NCBI GenBank assembly: GCA_937907605.1
Contig: CALCYI010000033.1
Location: 1 to 37,836 of the forward strand
DNA length: 37,836 nucleotides
From: an uncultured Clostridia bacterium
Lineage (GTDB): Bacteria > Bacillota > Clostridia > Oscillospirales > Acutalibacteraceae
Direction of reading: 5' to 3'
Each line of letters opens with the position of its first letter. Position 1 is the stretch's first letter. Below, piece after piece: positions 24,004 to 33,000 of the stretch. The notes under the pieces were generated by a model that saw nothing but the letters and a program-made list of their open reading frames with translations, searched no databases and was not told the origin of the DNA. The position numbers and the translations under genes were made by a program.

Positions 24004-24033
24004 AGTGTTTTACCTTTCTGCCCACTAAAGATA

Positions 24034-24504
24034 TTAATATCTGAAATGTGCAAACGCCTTGTTTGCCTCTGCCATTCTGTGCGTATCGTCACACTTCTTA
24101 ACCGCGCCGCCGGTCTTGTTTGCAGCGTCCATAATCTCATTGGCAAGGCGTTCTTTCATTGTTCTTTCCGATCTTGCTCTCGCAAAGGAAGTGATCCATC
24201 TGAGACCGAGAGTCTGACGTCTTTCGGGACGAACCTCAAGCGGTACCTGATAGGTAGCGCCGCCGATACGGCGAGCCTTAACCTCAAGAACCGGCATTAC
24301 GTTCTCCATAGCTGTCTCAAATACTTCGATAGGATCATTTCCTGTTTTTTCCTGAATGATGCTGAACGCATCGTAAACAATTTTCTGGGCAACACCCTTC
24401 TTACCATCAAGCATAATGTTGTTGATGAGGCGGGTTACTACCTTTGAATTGTAAAGCGGATCAGGAAGAACATCACGCTTAGCGATTTGACCTCTTCTTG
24501 GCAT
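24034..24504 (-). CDS. rpsG: 30S ribosomal protein S7
   Basis: 156 residues, starting MPRRGQIAKRDVLPDPLY and ending in KAFAHFRY, a standard bacterial S7 that nucleates the 3' domain of 16S rRNA. The ATG follows GGAGGG. It is the second gene of the str cluster, with a 133-base gap from rpsL that holds no clear structure. S7 is a known translational repressor of this operon in other bacteria, but no matching site was identified here. Confidence 0.98.
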   Translation of the reverse strand: MPRRGQIAKRDVLPDPLYNSKVVTRLINNIMLDGKKGVAQKIVYDAFSIIQEKTGNDPIEVFETAMENVMPVLEVKARRIGGATYQVPLEVRPERRQTLGLRWITSFARARSERTMKERLANEIMDAANKTGGAVKKCDDTHRMAEANKAFAHFRY

Positions 24505-24637
24505 CTTCGCTTCCCTCCTTCATTAATAATTAGATGAGTTCATAGGTACTCGGTTTTTCCGTGGAGCCAACAAAAAGCCTACGCTATATATCATAGATAA
24601 ACTATTGTCGGTTTCCAAATTTTAAGAGTTTAGGTTA

Positions 24638-25057
24638 TTACTTCTTAACCTTAGGTCTCTTTGCACCGTACTTTGAGCGGCTCTGCATTCTGCCCGAAAC
24701 GCCCTGGGTATCAAGCGTACCGCGGATGATGTGGTAACGCACACCGGGAAGGTCCTTAACACGTCCGCCTCTTACCATAACGACAGAGTGCTCTTGAAGG
24801 TTATGGCCAACGCCGGGGATGTATGCGGAAACTTCCATACCGTTTGTAAGACGAACTCTGGCAATCTTACGGAGTGCTGAATTCGGCTTCTTAGGCGTAG
24901 CAGTCTTAACTGCAGTACAAACGCCGCGCTTCTGCGGAGAAGCGTTATCAGTCATAACGTTCTTCTTCGTGTTTAAGCCCTTTAAAAGTGCAGGTGCTTT
25001 TGCCTTCTTTTCGAGGGACTTACGTCCTGTTCTTACTAACTGATTAAAGGTAGGCAA
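24638..25057 (-). CDS. rpsL: 30S ribosomal protein S12
   Basis: 139 residues. The conserved core is present: CTAVKTATPKKPNSALRK around 47-64 and GGRVKDLPGVRYH around 97-109. The key lysines at both streptomycin sites are wild type. An extra ~15 residues (about 18-38, KAKAPALLKGLNTKK) relative to E. coli are typical of many Firmicutes. The start codon is TTG at 25055-25057 with AGGAG eight bases ahead, and no in-frame ATG lies nearby upstream. It leads the str operon from a strong promoter and structured leader. Confidence 0.97.
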   Translation of the reverse strand: MPTFNQLVRTGRKSLEKKAKAPALLKGLNTKKNVMTDNASPQKRGVCTAVKTATPKKPNSALRKIARVRLTNGMEVSAYIPGVGHNLQEHSVVMVRGGRVKDLPGVRYHIIRGTLDTQGVSGRMQSRSKYGAKRPKVKK

Positions 25058-25079
25058 TAGTTTATCTCCTTTCTGAATT

Positions 25080-25168
25080 ATTTATGCGTCGTGCGCATAT
25101 GAAGAACTTCTCAAGCGAAAAATCCTTCGTATACGCACGCCCACGGAATGCAGGAAGCCTGCATTCCG
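25080..25168 (-). promoter_or_regulatory. structured leader of the rpsL operon
   Basis: The ~180-base leader contains a perfect 12-base stem (25142-25153 with 25157-25168, three-base loop) and, closer to rpsL, a second long stem pairing GTGCGTATA with TATGCGCAC (about 25090-25141) with one G-U. There is no U-run after the first stem, so it is not an ordinary terminator. It could be a processing, stability or ribosomal-protein control element. Confidence 0.55.
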
Positions 25169-25240
25169 TTTAAGCGTTTTGTACAAATATTCGCGTCAAT
25201 TTTTGGCTAAAATGCCATAAACATACTAACACGATTACGT

Positions 25241-25270
25241 ATTATAGCATTATATAATACATTTTGTCAA
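25241..25270 (-). promoter_or_regulatory. strong promoter of rpsL-rpsG-fusA-tuf
   Basis: On the minus strand a perfect TTGACA (25265-25270), 18 bases, then a perfect TATAAT (25241-25246). It begins right after the rpoC stop, and no terminator separates rpoC from it. Confidence 0.8.
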
Positions 25271-25279
25271 GAATAATTT

Positions 25280-28200
25280 TTATTCTGTTGTATTACTTAT
25301 AAGAAGCTCCTGAAGCTGCTCAAGGTTAAGGATTTCCTCGCTTCCCTCGGGGCTGAAGTATGAGGGAATAACATCTACGTCCCTGAATACGTCCATACCC
25401 GTACCTGCGGGGATAAGCTTACCGATAAGCACATTCTCCTTAAGGCCGAGAAGCGGATCGCTCTTGCCCTTGATAGCGGCGTCGGTAAGAACCCTTGTGG
25501 TTTCCTGGAAAGAAGCGGCTGAAAGGAAGGAATCCGTAGCAAGCGAAGCCTTTGTAATACCCATAAGAATCGGAATATAGGTTGCATACTTGAGGTTTTC
25601 CTCACCCTCTGCGAGCCTCTCATCAACCTTATCGTTAGCCTCGTCAACCTGAGTTACGTCAACCATTGTGCCTGCGATAAGATCGGTATCGCCAGCGTCG
25701 TCAACAGTACACTTCTTGAGCATCTGACGTACGATAACCTCAATGTGCTTATCGTTGATGTCAACACCCTGAGTTCTGTATGCGAACTGAACTTCCTTAA
25801 TAAGATAGTTATATACAGCCTCTTTACCGAGGATAGCAAGAACGTCGTGCGGGTTCTTTGCGCCCACAGTAAGCTCCTGTCCCTTCTCTACGTGAGTTCC
25901 CTCCACAATATTCTCGTGAAGCCTTGCGCCGTAAGGAATGAGGTATTTTCTCTCCTCGCCCGTTTCGGTGTTGAATACAACGACGTGACGGCTCTTCTTG
26001 ATTTCCTCAAAGTGAACGTCGCCCTCGATTTCGGAAAGGATTGCAAGCTGCTTCGGCTTTCTTGCTTCAAAGAGCTCTTCAACTCTCGGAAGACCCTGAG
26101 TGATATCCTCGCCGCCTGCAACACCGCCGGTATGGAAGGTTCTCATGGTAAGCTGAGTACCCGGCTCACCGATTGACTGAGCGGCGATTGTGCCGACAGC
26201 CTCGCCGACCTGTACGGGCTCGTTAAACGCAAGGTTTGAGCCGTAGCACTTACAGCATACGCCGTTTCTTGACTTACAGGTAATGAGCGAGCGGATTTTA
26301 ACGGTCTTAATGCCCGCGTCAACGATGCGCTTAGCGTCGTCGTCGTTCATAATCCTGTCGGTATCCATAATAACCTCGCCCGTTTCGGGATGAATAACCG
26401 GCTCGGAAAGGAATCTGCCTATAAGTCTTTCCTCAAGCGATTCAAGGACGCGCTTGCCGTCCATAATTGCATAAACGTCGATACCCTCGCGACATCCGCA
26501 GTCGCTGTCCCTGATTATAACGTCCTGGGATACGTCAACGAGACGTCTTGTAAGATAACCCGAGTCAGCAGTACGAAGCGCGGTATCGGTTAAGCCCTTA
26601 CGCGCACCACGCGAGGAGATGAAGTATTCAAGGATATTAAGACCTTCACGGTAATTAGCCTTAATCGGAACCTCGATGGTTTTACCCGAGGTGTTCGCTA
26701 TAAGTCCTCTCATACCTGCAAGCTGACGGAGCTGCGAGGTACTACCACGCGCGCCAGAGTCAACCATCATATGAATCGGATTATGAGTTCCGTCAAAGTT
26801 GCCCGTAAGCTCGTTAGAAACCTTATTTGTACAGTCCTCCCAAGCCTTGATAACGGCTGCGGAACGTTCGTCGTTGGTAAGCTCGCCCCAGTTGTAGCGA
26901 AGCATAATCTCGTCAACCTTAGCCTCAGCCTCAGCAAGATAATCCTTCTTCTTTTCGGGGATAAGGGCGTCGATAACGGCAACGGTTGTACCCGAAATCG
27001 TTGAGTACTTATAGCCCTGTGCCTTGAGCTCGTCAAGCATTCTTGAAGCAACAGATACGTCGTGCTTGCGGATACACTTATCAACGATTTTGCCGAGTCC
27101 GCCCTTCTTAACTACGAAGGATACCTCAAGCTCAAACTCGTTTTCGGGGTCGCTTCTGTCAACAAAGCCTAAATCCTGAGGAACGGGTCTGTTGAAGATA
27201 ACTCTGCCGACCGTGGTCTTTACAAGCTTGGATTTTACCTCGCCGTCAACCTCCTTGGTAAAGCGGATTAAGCACTCCGAATGTAAGCCGAGCGAGCCCT
27301 CCTGATAAGCCATAAGAGCCTCGTCTGTATCGCGGTAAATATTGTATCTTGTAATCTCCTCGCCGTTAATAACCTCTGTTCTCGGACAGCCTGCCTCACC
27401 CGGCTTAATCATAGTCAGGTAGTAAGAGCCGATAACCATATCCTGAGTAGGAACGGCAACGGGCTTACCGTCGGAGGGCTTGAGAAGGTTATTAGCTGCG
27501 AGCATAAGCATTCTTGCCTCAGCCTGAGCCTCAGCGGAAAGCGGTACGTGAACAGCCATCTGGTCGCCGTCGAAGTCCGCATTAAACGCCGTACAGGCAA
27601 GCGGATGAAGCTTTATAGCTCTGCCTTCAACGAGCACGGGCTCAAACGCCTGAATACCGAGACGGTGAAGCGTGGGAGCACGGTTAAGCATTACGGGGTG
27701 GTCCTTGATTACAACCTCAAGTGCGTCCCATACCTCCGCCTTCTCAGCCTTTTCAACCATCTTTCTTGCGGATTTGATATTAGAGGCGGTACCCGTCTCA
27801 ACAAGACGCTTCATAATGAAGGGCTTGAAGAGCTCGATAGCCATTTCCTTGGGAAGTCCGCACTGGTACATCTTAAGCTCGGGACCTACTACGATAACCG
27901 AACGGCCTGAGTAGTCAACACGCTTACCGAGAAGGTTCTGACGGAAGCGTCCCTGCTTACCCTTAAGCATATCGGAAAGAGATTTAAGCGGTCTGTTTGA
28001 AGGACCTGTTACGGGTCTGCCGCGTCTGCCGTTATCTATAAGGGCGTCAACGGATTCCTGAAGCATCCTCTTTTCGTTCCTAATCATGATGTCGGGAGCG
28101 TGGAGCTCGATCAGCTTCTTAAGACGGTTGTTACGGTTGATAACACGTCTGTAAAGGTCGTTGAGGTCGGAGGTTGCAAAACGTCCACCATCAAGCTGAA

Positions 28201-28930
28201 CCATAGGTCTGATATCGGGAGGAATAACGGGGATAACGTCGAGAATCATCCATTCAAGCTTATTTCCGCTGTGGTAGAAGGCGTCAACTACGTCAAGTCT
28301 CTTGAGAAGCTTAACTCTCTTCTGACCGGTTGCGGTTTCAAGCTCCTCGGTGAGCTCTGCGCGAAGGGTATTAATATCAATATCCTGGAGAAGCTTTTTA
28401 ATAGCCTCTGCGCCCATTCCCGCCTCGAAGTCGTCCTCGTATCTCTCGCGCATTTCGGCGTATTCCTTCTCGTTGAGAATCTGCATCTTCTCAAGCGGGG
28501 TATCGCCGGGGTCGGTAACGATATAAAGAGCGAAGTAAAGCACCTTTTCAAGATATCTCGGGCTGATGTCAAGTACAAGACCGAGACGGCTCGGGATACC
28601 CTTGAAGTACCAGATATGCGATACGGGCGCCGCAAGCTCAATGTGTCCCATTCTCTCACGGCGAACCTTTGCGCGCGTAATCTCAACGCCGCAGCGCTCA
28701 CACACCTTGCCCTTATAACGAACCTTCTTATATTTTCCGCAGTGACATTCCCAGTCCTTCATGGGACCGAAAATCTTTTCGCAGAAAAGTCCGTCACGCT
28801 CGGGCTTGAGCGTTCTGTAATTTATTGTTTCGGGCTTGGTAACCTCGCCGTAGCTCCACTCGCGGATACGCTCCGGTGAGGCAAGTCCGATTCTTATTGA
28901 ACTAAAATCATTAGTTGAATTGTAATTCAT
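25280..28930 (-). CDS. rpoC: RNA polymerase subunit beta'
   Basis: 1216 residues, full length. The N-terminal zinc finger (CHCGKYKKVRYKGKVCERCG), the catalytic magnesium-binding NADFDGDQ near residue 450, a second zinc site (CGC...CKSRNGVCCKCYG) and the trigger-loop region around MRTFHTGGVAG are all present. With beta it forms the polymerase active centre. It follows rpoB by 51 bases with AAAAGGAG ahead of the ATG and is clearly co-transcribed. Many Firmicutes have an L7Ae-like gene between rpoC and rpsL; here there is none. Confidence 0.98.
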   Translation of the reverse strand: MNYNSTNDFSSIRIGLASPERIREWSYGEVTKPETINYRTLKPERDGLFCEKIFGPMKDWECHCGKYKKVRYKGKVCERCGVEITRAKVRRERMGHIELAAPVSHIWYFKGIPSRLGLVLDISPRYLEKVLYFALYIVTDPGDTPLEKMQILNEKEYAEMRERYEDDFEAGMGAEAIKKLLQDIDINTLRAELTEELETATGQKRVKLLKRLDVVDAFYHSGNKLEWMILDVIPVIPPDIRPMVQLDGGRFATSDLNDLYRRVINRNNRLKKLIELHAPDIMIRNEKRMLQESVDALIDNGRRGRPVTGPSNRPLKSLSDMLKGKQGRFRQNLLGKRVDYSGRSVIVVGPELKMYQCGLPKEMAIELFKPFIMKRLVETGTASNIKSARKMVEKAEKAEVWDALEVVIKDHPVMLNRAPTLHRLGIQAFEPVLVEGRAIKLHPLACTAFNADFDGDQMAVHVPLSAEAQAEARMLMLAANNLLKPSDGKPVAVPTQDMVIGSYYLTMIKPGEAGCPRTEVINGEEITRYNIYRDTDEALMAYQEGSLGLHSECLIRFTKEVDGEVKSKLVKTTVGRVIFNRPVPQDLGFVDRSDPENEFELEVSFVVKKGGLGKIVDKCIRKHDVSVASRMLDELKAQGYKYSTISGTTVAVIDALIPEKKKDYLAEAEAKVDEIMLRYNWGELTNDERSAAVIKAWEDCTNKVSNELTGNFDGTHNPIHMMVDSGARGSTSQLRQLAGMRGLIANTSGKTIEVPIKANYREGLNILEYFISSRGARKGLTDTALRTADSGYLTRRLVDVSQDVIIRDSDCGCREGIDVYAIMDGKRVLESLEERLIGRFLSEPVIHPETGEVIMDTDRIMNDDDAKRIVDAGIKTVKIRSLITCKSRNGVCCKCYGSNLAFNEPVQVGEAVGTIAAQSIGEPGTQLTMRTFHTGGVAGGEDITQGLPRVEELFEARKPKQLAILSEIEGDVHFEEIKKSRHVVVFNTETGEERKYLIPYGARLHENIVEGTHVEKGQELTVGAKNPHDVLAILGKEAVYNYLIKEVQFAYRTQGVDINDKHIEVIVRQMLKKCTVDDAGDTDLIAGTMVDVTQVDEANDKVDERLAEGEENLKYATYIPILMGITKASLATDSFLSAASFQETTRVLTDAAIKGKSDPLLGLKENVLIGKLIPAGTGMDVFRDVDVIPSYFSPEGSEEILNLEQLQELLISNTTE

Positions 28931-28981
28931 ATATGGAAGCTCCTTTTCTGTATTATTGAAAGTTGATCAGTTAACTGAGGA

Positions 28982-31900
28982 TTAGAAATCGTCATCTGCG
29001 AAGGCGTCTGCTATGCTTGCAAATAAGCCTCCGTCCTCCTGATCTGCTTCCTCAAATTCGTCATCGGCATCGACCATTCCGAAGCCCTCGGTTTCGTCGT
29101 TAAAGTCGTTTACCTCTGTGAATGCGCTGTCGTCAACAGGCTGAATTCCGTCGTCGTCAAGCTCCTGCTTAATCTCAACCTCTTCACCGTTTCTGTCGTA
29201 GAACTTGGTGTCAAGACCGAGCGCCTGGAACTCCTTGAAGAGTACGCGGAACGCCTCGGGAGTGCCCGCTGAAGGAATGTTCTCGCCCTTTACGATTGCC
29301 TCGTAGGTGTTAACTCTTCCAACAACGTCATCCGACTTAACGGTAATGATTTCCTGAAGCGTATAGGCTGCGCCGTAAGCCTCAAGTGCCCAAACTTCCA
29401 TTTCGCCGAAACGCTGTCCGCCGAACTGAGCTTTACCGCCGAGCGGCTGCTGAGTTACAAGGCTGTAAGGACCTGTTGAACGTGCGTGCATCTTATCGTC
29501 AACAAGGTGATGAAGCTTGAGGTAATACATATAACCTACTGTTACACGGTTATCAAACTGTTCACCCGTACGTCCGTCGGTAAGAACGGTCTTACCGTCG
29601 TAAACCTTATTGCCGTTTTCGTCAATATAATATCCGATATCGGCAAGCTTAAGACATTCGCGGATGTCGTCCTCGTGAGCGCCGTCGAATACAGGAGTCA
29701 TCATCTTCCAGCCGAGAGCCATAGCGGCGTAGCCGAGATGAACCTCAAGCACCTGACCGATATTCATTCGGGACGGTACGCCGAGAGGATTAAGCACGAT
29801 GTCAAGCGGACGTCCGTCGGGTAAGAACGGCATATCCTCCTGAGGAAGAACTCTGGAAACAACGCCCTTGTTACCGTGACGGCCTGCCATCTTGTCGCCT
29901 GCCTGAATCTTTCTCTTCTGTGCGATATAAACGCGAACGACCTTGTTTACGCCGGGGTTGAGCTCGTCTGAATTAGCCCTTGTGAATACCTTAACGTCAA
30001 CAACGATACCGTATTCGCCGTGGGGAACCTTAAGGGAGGTGTCCCTTACTTCCCTCGCCTTCTCGCCGAAGATTGCGCGGAGGATTCTCTCCTCGCTCGT
30101 AAGGTCGGTTTCACCCTTCGGGGTTACCTTACCTACGAGGATATCGCCCGAGCGAACCTCAGCGCCGATACGGATAATACCGTCCTCGTCAAGATCCTTA
30201 AGAGCGTCCTCGCCCACGTTCGGGATATCCCTTGTGATTTCCTCGGGACCGAGCTTGGTGTCGCGCGCCTCCTGGTCATGCTCAATAATATGAATTGAAG
30301 TGTAAACGTCGTCGCGAACAATCTTTTCGTTAATGAGAACGGCGTCCTCGTAGTTATAACCCTCCCAGGTCATAAAGCCGATGAGAGCGTTCTTACCGAG
30401 CGAGATTTCACCGTTGCAGGTTGCGGGACCGTCCGCGATAACCTGTCCTTCCTTAACCTCGTCGTGAAGCGAGATAATCGGGCGCTGGTTAATGCAGGTG
30501 CCCTGGTTTGAGCCTGCGAACTTGATAAGCTCATACCTGTCGATTTCGCCCGACTTAGTCTTAATCTCGATAGTGTCGGCGTCAACGGAGATAACCTTAC
30601 CGGCTCTCTTAGCGGGAACTACTACGCCCGAGTCATAAGCAGCCTTATATTCCATACCTGTTCCGACTACGGGAGCCTCTGTCTTAAGAAGCGGCACCGC
30701 CTGACGCTGCATGTTAGCGCCCATAAGAGCACGGTTTGCGTCATCGTTTTCAAGGAACGGAATCATTGCGGTAGCAACGGATACTACCATCTTGGGCGAT
30801 ACGTCCATATAGTCAACTCTGTCGGGAGGAAGAGTCATAAACTCGTCACGGAAACGGCAGGTAACTCTGTTATTAAGGAATCTGCCTTCCTCGTCGAGCG
30901 GCTCATTAGCCTGAGCGACAACGTACTCGTCCTCCATATCGGCTGTCATATAAACAACCTCGTCGGTTACGACGCCCGTTTCCTTATCAATCTTGCGGTA
31001 AGGAGCCTCGATGAAGCCGTATTCGTTAAGACGGCTATAGCATGCGAGGTAGGAGATAAGTCCGATATTGGGACCTTCGGGAGTTTCGATAGGACACATA
31101 CGTCCGTAGTGTGTATAGTGAACGTCACGAACCTCGAAGCCTGCACGGTCTCTTGAAAGACCGCCGGGGCCGAGAGCCGAAAGACGTCTCTTGTGAGTGA
31201 GCTCTGCAAGCGGGTTGTTCTGATCCATAAACTGTGAAAGCGGTGATGAACCGAAGAACTCACGGATTGCAGCAACAACGGGTCTGATATTAATAAGAGC
31301 CTGCGGAGTGATGCTTTCGCCGTCGTCCTGAGCCTGAAGAGTCATCCTCTCGCGGATTACCCTCTCCATACGGCTGAAGCCGATTCTGAACTGATTCTGG
31401 AGAAGCTCGCCAACTGCACGGATACGGCGGTTGCCGAGATGGTCGATATCGTCGGTCTTACCTACGCCGTTTGCAAGGTTGTTAAGATATGAAACCGTTG
31501 CAAAAATATCGTCGGTGATGATATGGTTCGGAATAAGGTCGTCGTGCTTAATTCTGATTTCATTCTCAAGGGCTTCCTGGTCGTCGCCGCACTTATCAAG
31601 AATTTCGCTTAAAACCCTGTAAGATACCTTTTCGTTAATTGCAAGAGCCTTCCTGTCGATATTAACGAACTTGTCGATATTAACCATGCCGTTTGATACG
31701 ACCTTAATCTCTCTGCCGGATTCAAGCCTTACGAATACGGACATAACACCCGCATCCTCAATTTCCTCTGCCATAGCTGAGGTAAGCTTAGTTCCCTCGT
31801 CAAAGAGAAGCTCGCCCATCGGGGAAATAACCGGCTTAGCAAGAGTCTGACCGTTAAGTCTTTCCACCATGCCGAGCTTTTTATTGTACTTGTATCTTCC

Positions 31901-32713
31901 TACTCTGGAAAGGTCATAGCGGTGAGCGTCGAAGAAAAGACCTTCAAGGTGGGACTGAGCCGTTTCAAGCGTGGGCGGCTCGCCCGGGCGGAGCTTCTTA
32001 TAAACCTCAAGAAGCGCCTCCTCCTGATTCTTTGTCGAATCCCTTGCGATAGTAGCTTCGATTCTCTCGTCGTCGCCGAAGAACTCGCGGATTTCATCGT
32101 CCGTACCGAGACCTAATGCTCTGAGAAGAGTGGTGATGAAAATCTTTCTGTTCTTGTCGATTCTTACGTAGAACACGTCGTACGGGTCGGTTTCATATTC
32201 AAGCCATGCGCCGCGGTTTGGAATAACCGTGTTGGTGAACAGCTCCTTACCCGTCTTATCGTGCTCCATGTTATAATAAACACCGGGTGACCTTACAAGC
32301 TGGGATACAATACACCTTTCGGCGCCGTTGATAACGAACGTGCCTGCGTCCGTCATAAGCGGAAAATCGCCCATATAAATCGTGTTTTCCTTAACCTCGC
32401 CCGTCTCCTTGTTGATAAGGCGTGCCCTTACCTTGAGCGGCTTAGCATAGGAAGCGTCACGCGCCTTGCACTGTGCGATAGTATACTTAGGCTCGTCGTC
32501 CATTGAGTAATCAATGAAATCAAGGACAAGGTTACCCGTGTAATCGCTGATTGAGCCGATATCACGGAAAACCTCCTTAAGTCCTTCGTCAAGGAACCAC
32601 TGGTAAGACTTCTTCTGCACTTCAATAAGATTAGGCATCTGCATAACCTCATTGATTTTTGCAAAGCTCTTTCGTGTAGTTGTACCAATTTGCACATCCT
32701 TCACATTTACCAT
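28982..32713 (-). CDS. rpoB: RNA polymerase subunit beta
   Basis: 1243 residues. All core regions are seen, including the rifampicin pocket near 483-510 (GSSPLSQFMDQNNPLAELTHKRRLSALGPGGL) and the C-terminal AQFGGQRFGEMEVWALEAYGA. The pocket has Pro where E. coli has Gln510; the other contact residues look normal. The acidic tail (about 1195-1243, rich in D and E) is a lineage extension. The ATG has GAG eight bases ahead. The gene is not preceded by rplJ-rplL in this window but by a HAD-membrane gene with its own terminator, so rpoB begins its transcription unit. Confidence 0.98.
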   Translation of the reverse strand: MVNVKDVQIGTTTRKSFAKINEVMQMPNLIEVQKKSYQWFLDEGLKEVFRDIGSISDYTGNLVLDFIDYSMDDEPKYTIAQCKARDASYAKPLKVRARLINKETGEVKENTIYMGDFPLMTDAGTFVINGAERCIVSQLVRSPGVYYNMEHDKTGKELFTNTVIPNRGAWLEYETDPYDVFYVRIDKNRKIFITTLLRALGLGTDDEIREFFGDDERIEATIARDSTKNQEEALLEVYKKLRPGEPPTLETAQSHLEGLFFDAHRYDLSRVGRYKYNKKLGMVERLNGQTLAKPVISPMGELLFDEGTKLTSAMAEEIEDAGVMSVFVRLESGREIKVVSNGMVNIDKFVNIDRKALAINEKVSYRVLSEILDKCGDDQEALENEIRIKHDDLIPNHIITDDIFATVSYLNNLANGVGKTDDIDHLGNRRIRAVGELLQNQFRIGFSRMERVIRERMTLQAQDDGESITPQALINIRPVVAAIREFFGSSPLSQFMDQNNPLAELTHKRRLSALGPGGLSRDRAGFEVRDVHYTHYGRMCPIETPEGPNIGLISYLACYSRLNEYGFIEAPYRKIDKETGVVTDEVVYMTADMEDEYVVAQANEPLDEEGRFLNNRVTCRFRDEFMTLPPDRVDYMDVSPKMVVSVATAMIPFLENDDANRALMGANMQRQAVPLLKTEAPVVGTGMEYKAAYDSGVVVPAKRAGKVISVDADTIEIKTKSGEIDRYELIKFAGSNQGTCINQRPIISLHDEVKEGQVIADGPATCNGEISLGKNALIGFMTWEGYNYEDAVLINEKIVRDDVYTSIHIIEHDQEARDTKLGPEEITRDIPNVGEDALKDLDEDGIIRIGAEVRSGDILVGKVTPKGETDLTSEERILRAIFGEKAREVRDTSLKVPHGEYGIVVDVKVFTRANSDELNPGVNKVVRVYIAQKRKIQAGDKMAGRHGNKGVVSRVLPQEDMPFLPDGRPLDIVLNPLGVPSRMNIGQVLEVHLGYAAMALGWKMMTPVFDGAHEDDIRECLKLADIGYYIDENGNKVYDGKTVLTDGRTGEQFDNRVTVGYMYYLKLHHLVDDKMHARSTGPYSLVTQQPLGGKAQFGGQRFGEMEVWALEAYGAAYTLQEIITVKSDDVVGRVNTYEAIVKGENIPSAGTPEAFRVLFKEFQALGLDTKFYDRNGEEVEIKQELDDDGIQPVDDSAFTEVNDFNDETEGFGMVDADDEFEEADQEDGGLFASIADAFADDDF

Positions 32714-32750
32714 ATTGGGTACTCACTCCGTTTCGTCTTAAATTACCTTT

Positions 32751-32831
32751 AAAAAACCGAGAATTTCTGCGGTTTTCCGACCTCAAAATGTAAACTTTTT
32801 GTGTCGGAAGCAAAGGGGCAAAAGTCCCTTA
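32751..32831 (-). promoter_or_regulatory. hairpin-rich rpoB leader, possible attenuator
   Basis: Three hairpins lie in the ~145-base leader. In order of transcription they are AAGGG/CCCTT (about 32814-32831), TTCCGAC/GTCGGAA (32775-32781 with 32803-32809, extended by an A/U helix), and AACCG/CGGTT (32755-32774) followed by a U-run. The last resembles a weak intrinsic terminator just before rpoB, so attenuation is possible. Confidence 0.5.
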
Positions 32832-32864
32832 TGCGTAGACATTCCCATTTTAATAGTGATAGTA

Positions 32865-32892
32865 TAATATACTAAATTAACAATAAAGTCAA
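32865..32892 (-). promoter_or_regulatory. promoter of rpoB-rpoC
   Basis: On the minus strand TTGACT (32887-32892), 16 bases, then TATTAT (32865-32870); a TATACT begins three bases further on. It lies between the HAD gene terminator and rpoB. Confidence 0.65.
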
Positions 32893-32943
32893 TAGGATTT
32901 TTTGTAAAAGTTTAATATTTTTAAAAAGTTTTTAAACAACCCA

Positions 32944-32990
32944 GCCGTGTGTTTTGTATGCACGGCAAAAAAAGCAGGGCTATGCCCTGC
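32944..32990 (-). terminator. terminator of the HAD-membrane gene
   Basis: On the minus strand the stem GCAGGGC/GCCCTGC (32974-32990) is followed by seven U, and then by a second hairpin GCCGTG/CACGGC (32944-32966). It starts 11 bases after the gene end and separates it from rpoB. Confidence 0.85.
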
Positions 32991-33000
32991 TAAAAAACAC

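Noticed and set aside
23086..24447. 453-codon open frame on the plus strand opposite fusA and rpsG
   Set aside because: It is antisense to two certain genes, which have biased codons that leave the complement open; no recognisable domain.
28100..28879. 259-codon plus-strand frame opposite rpoC
   Set aside because: Same antisense artefact over a highly conserved gene.
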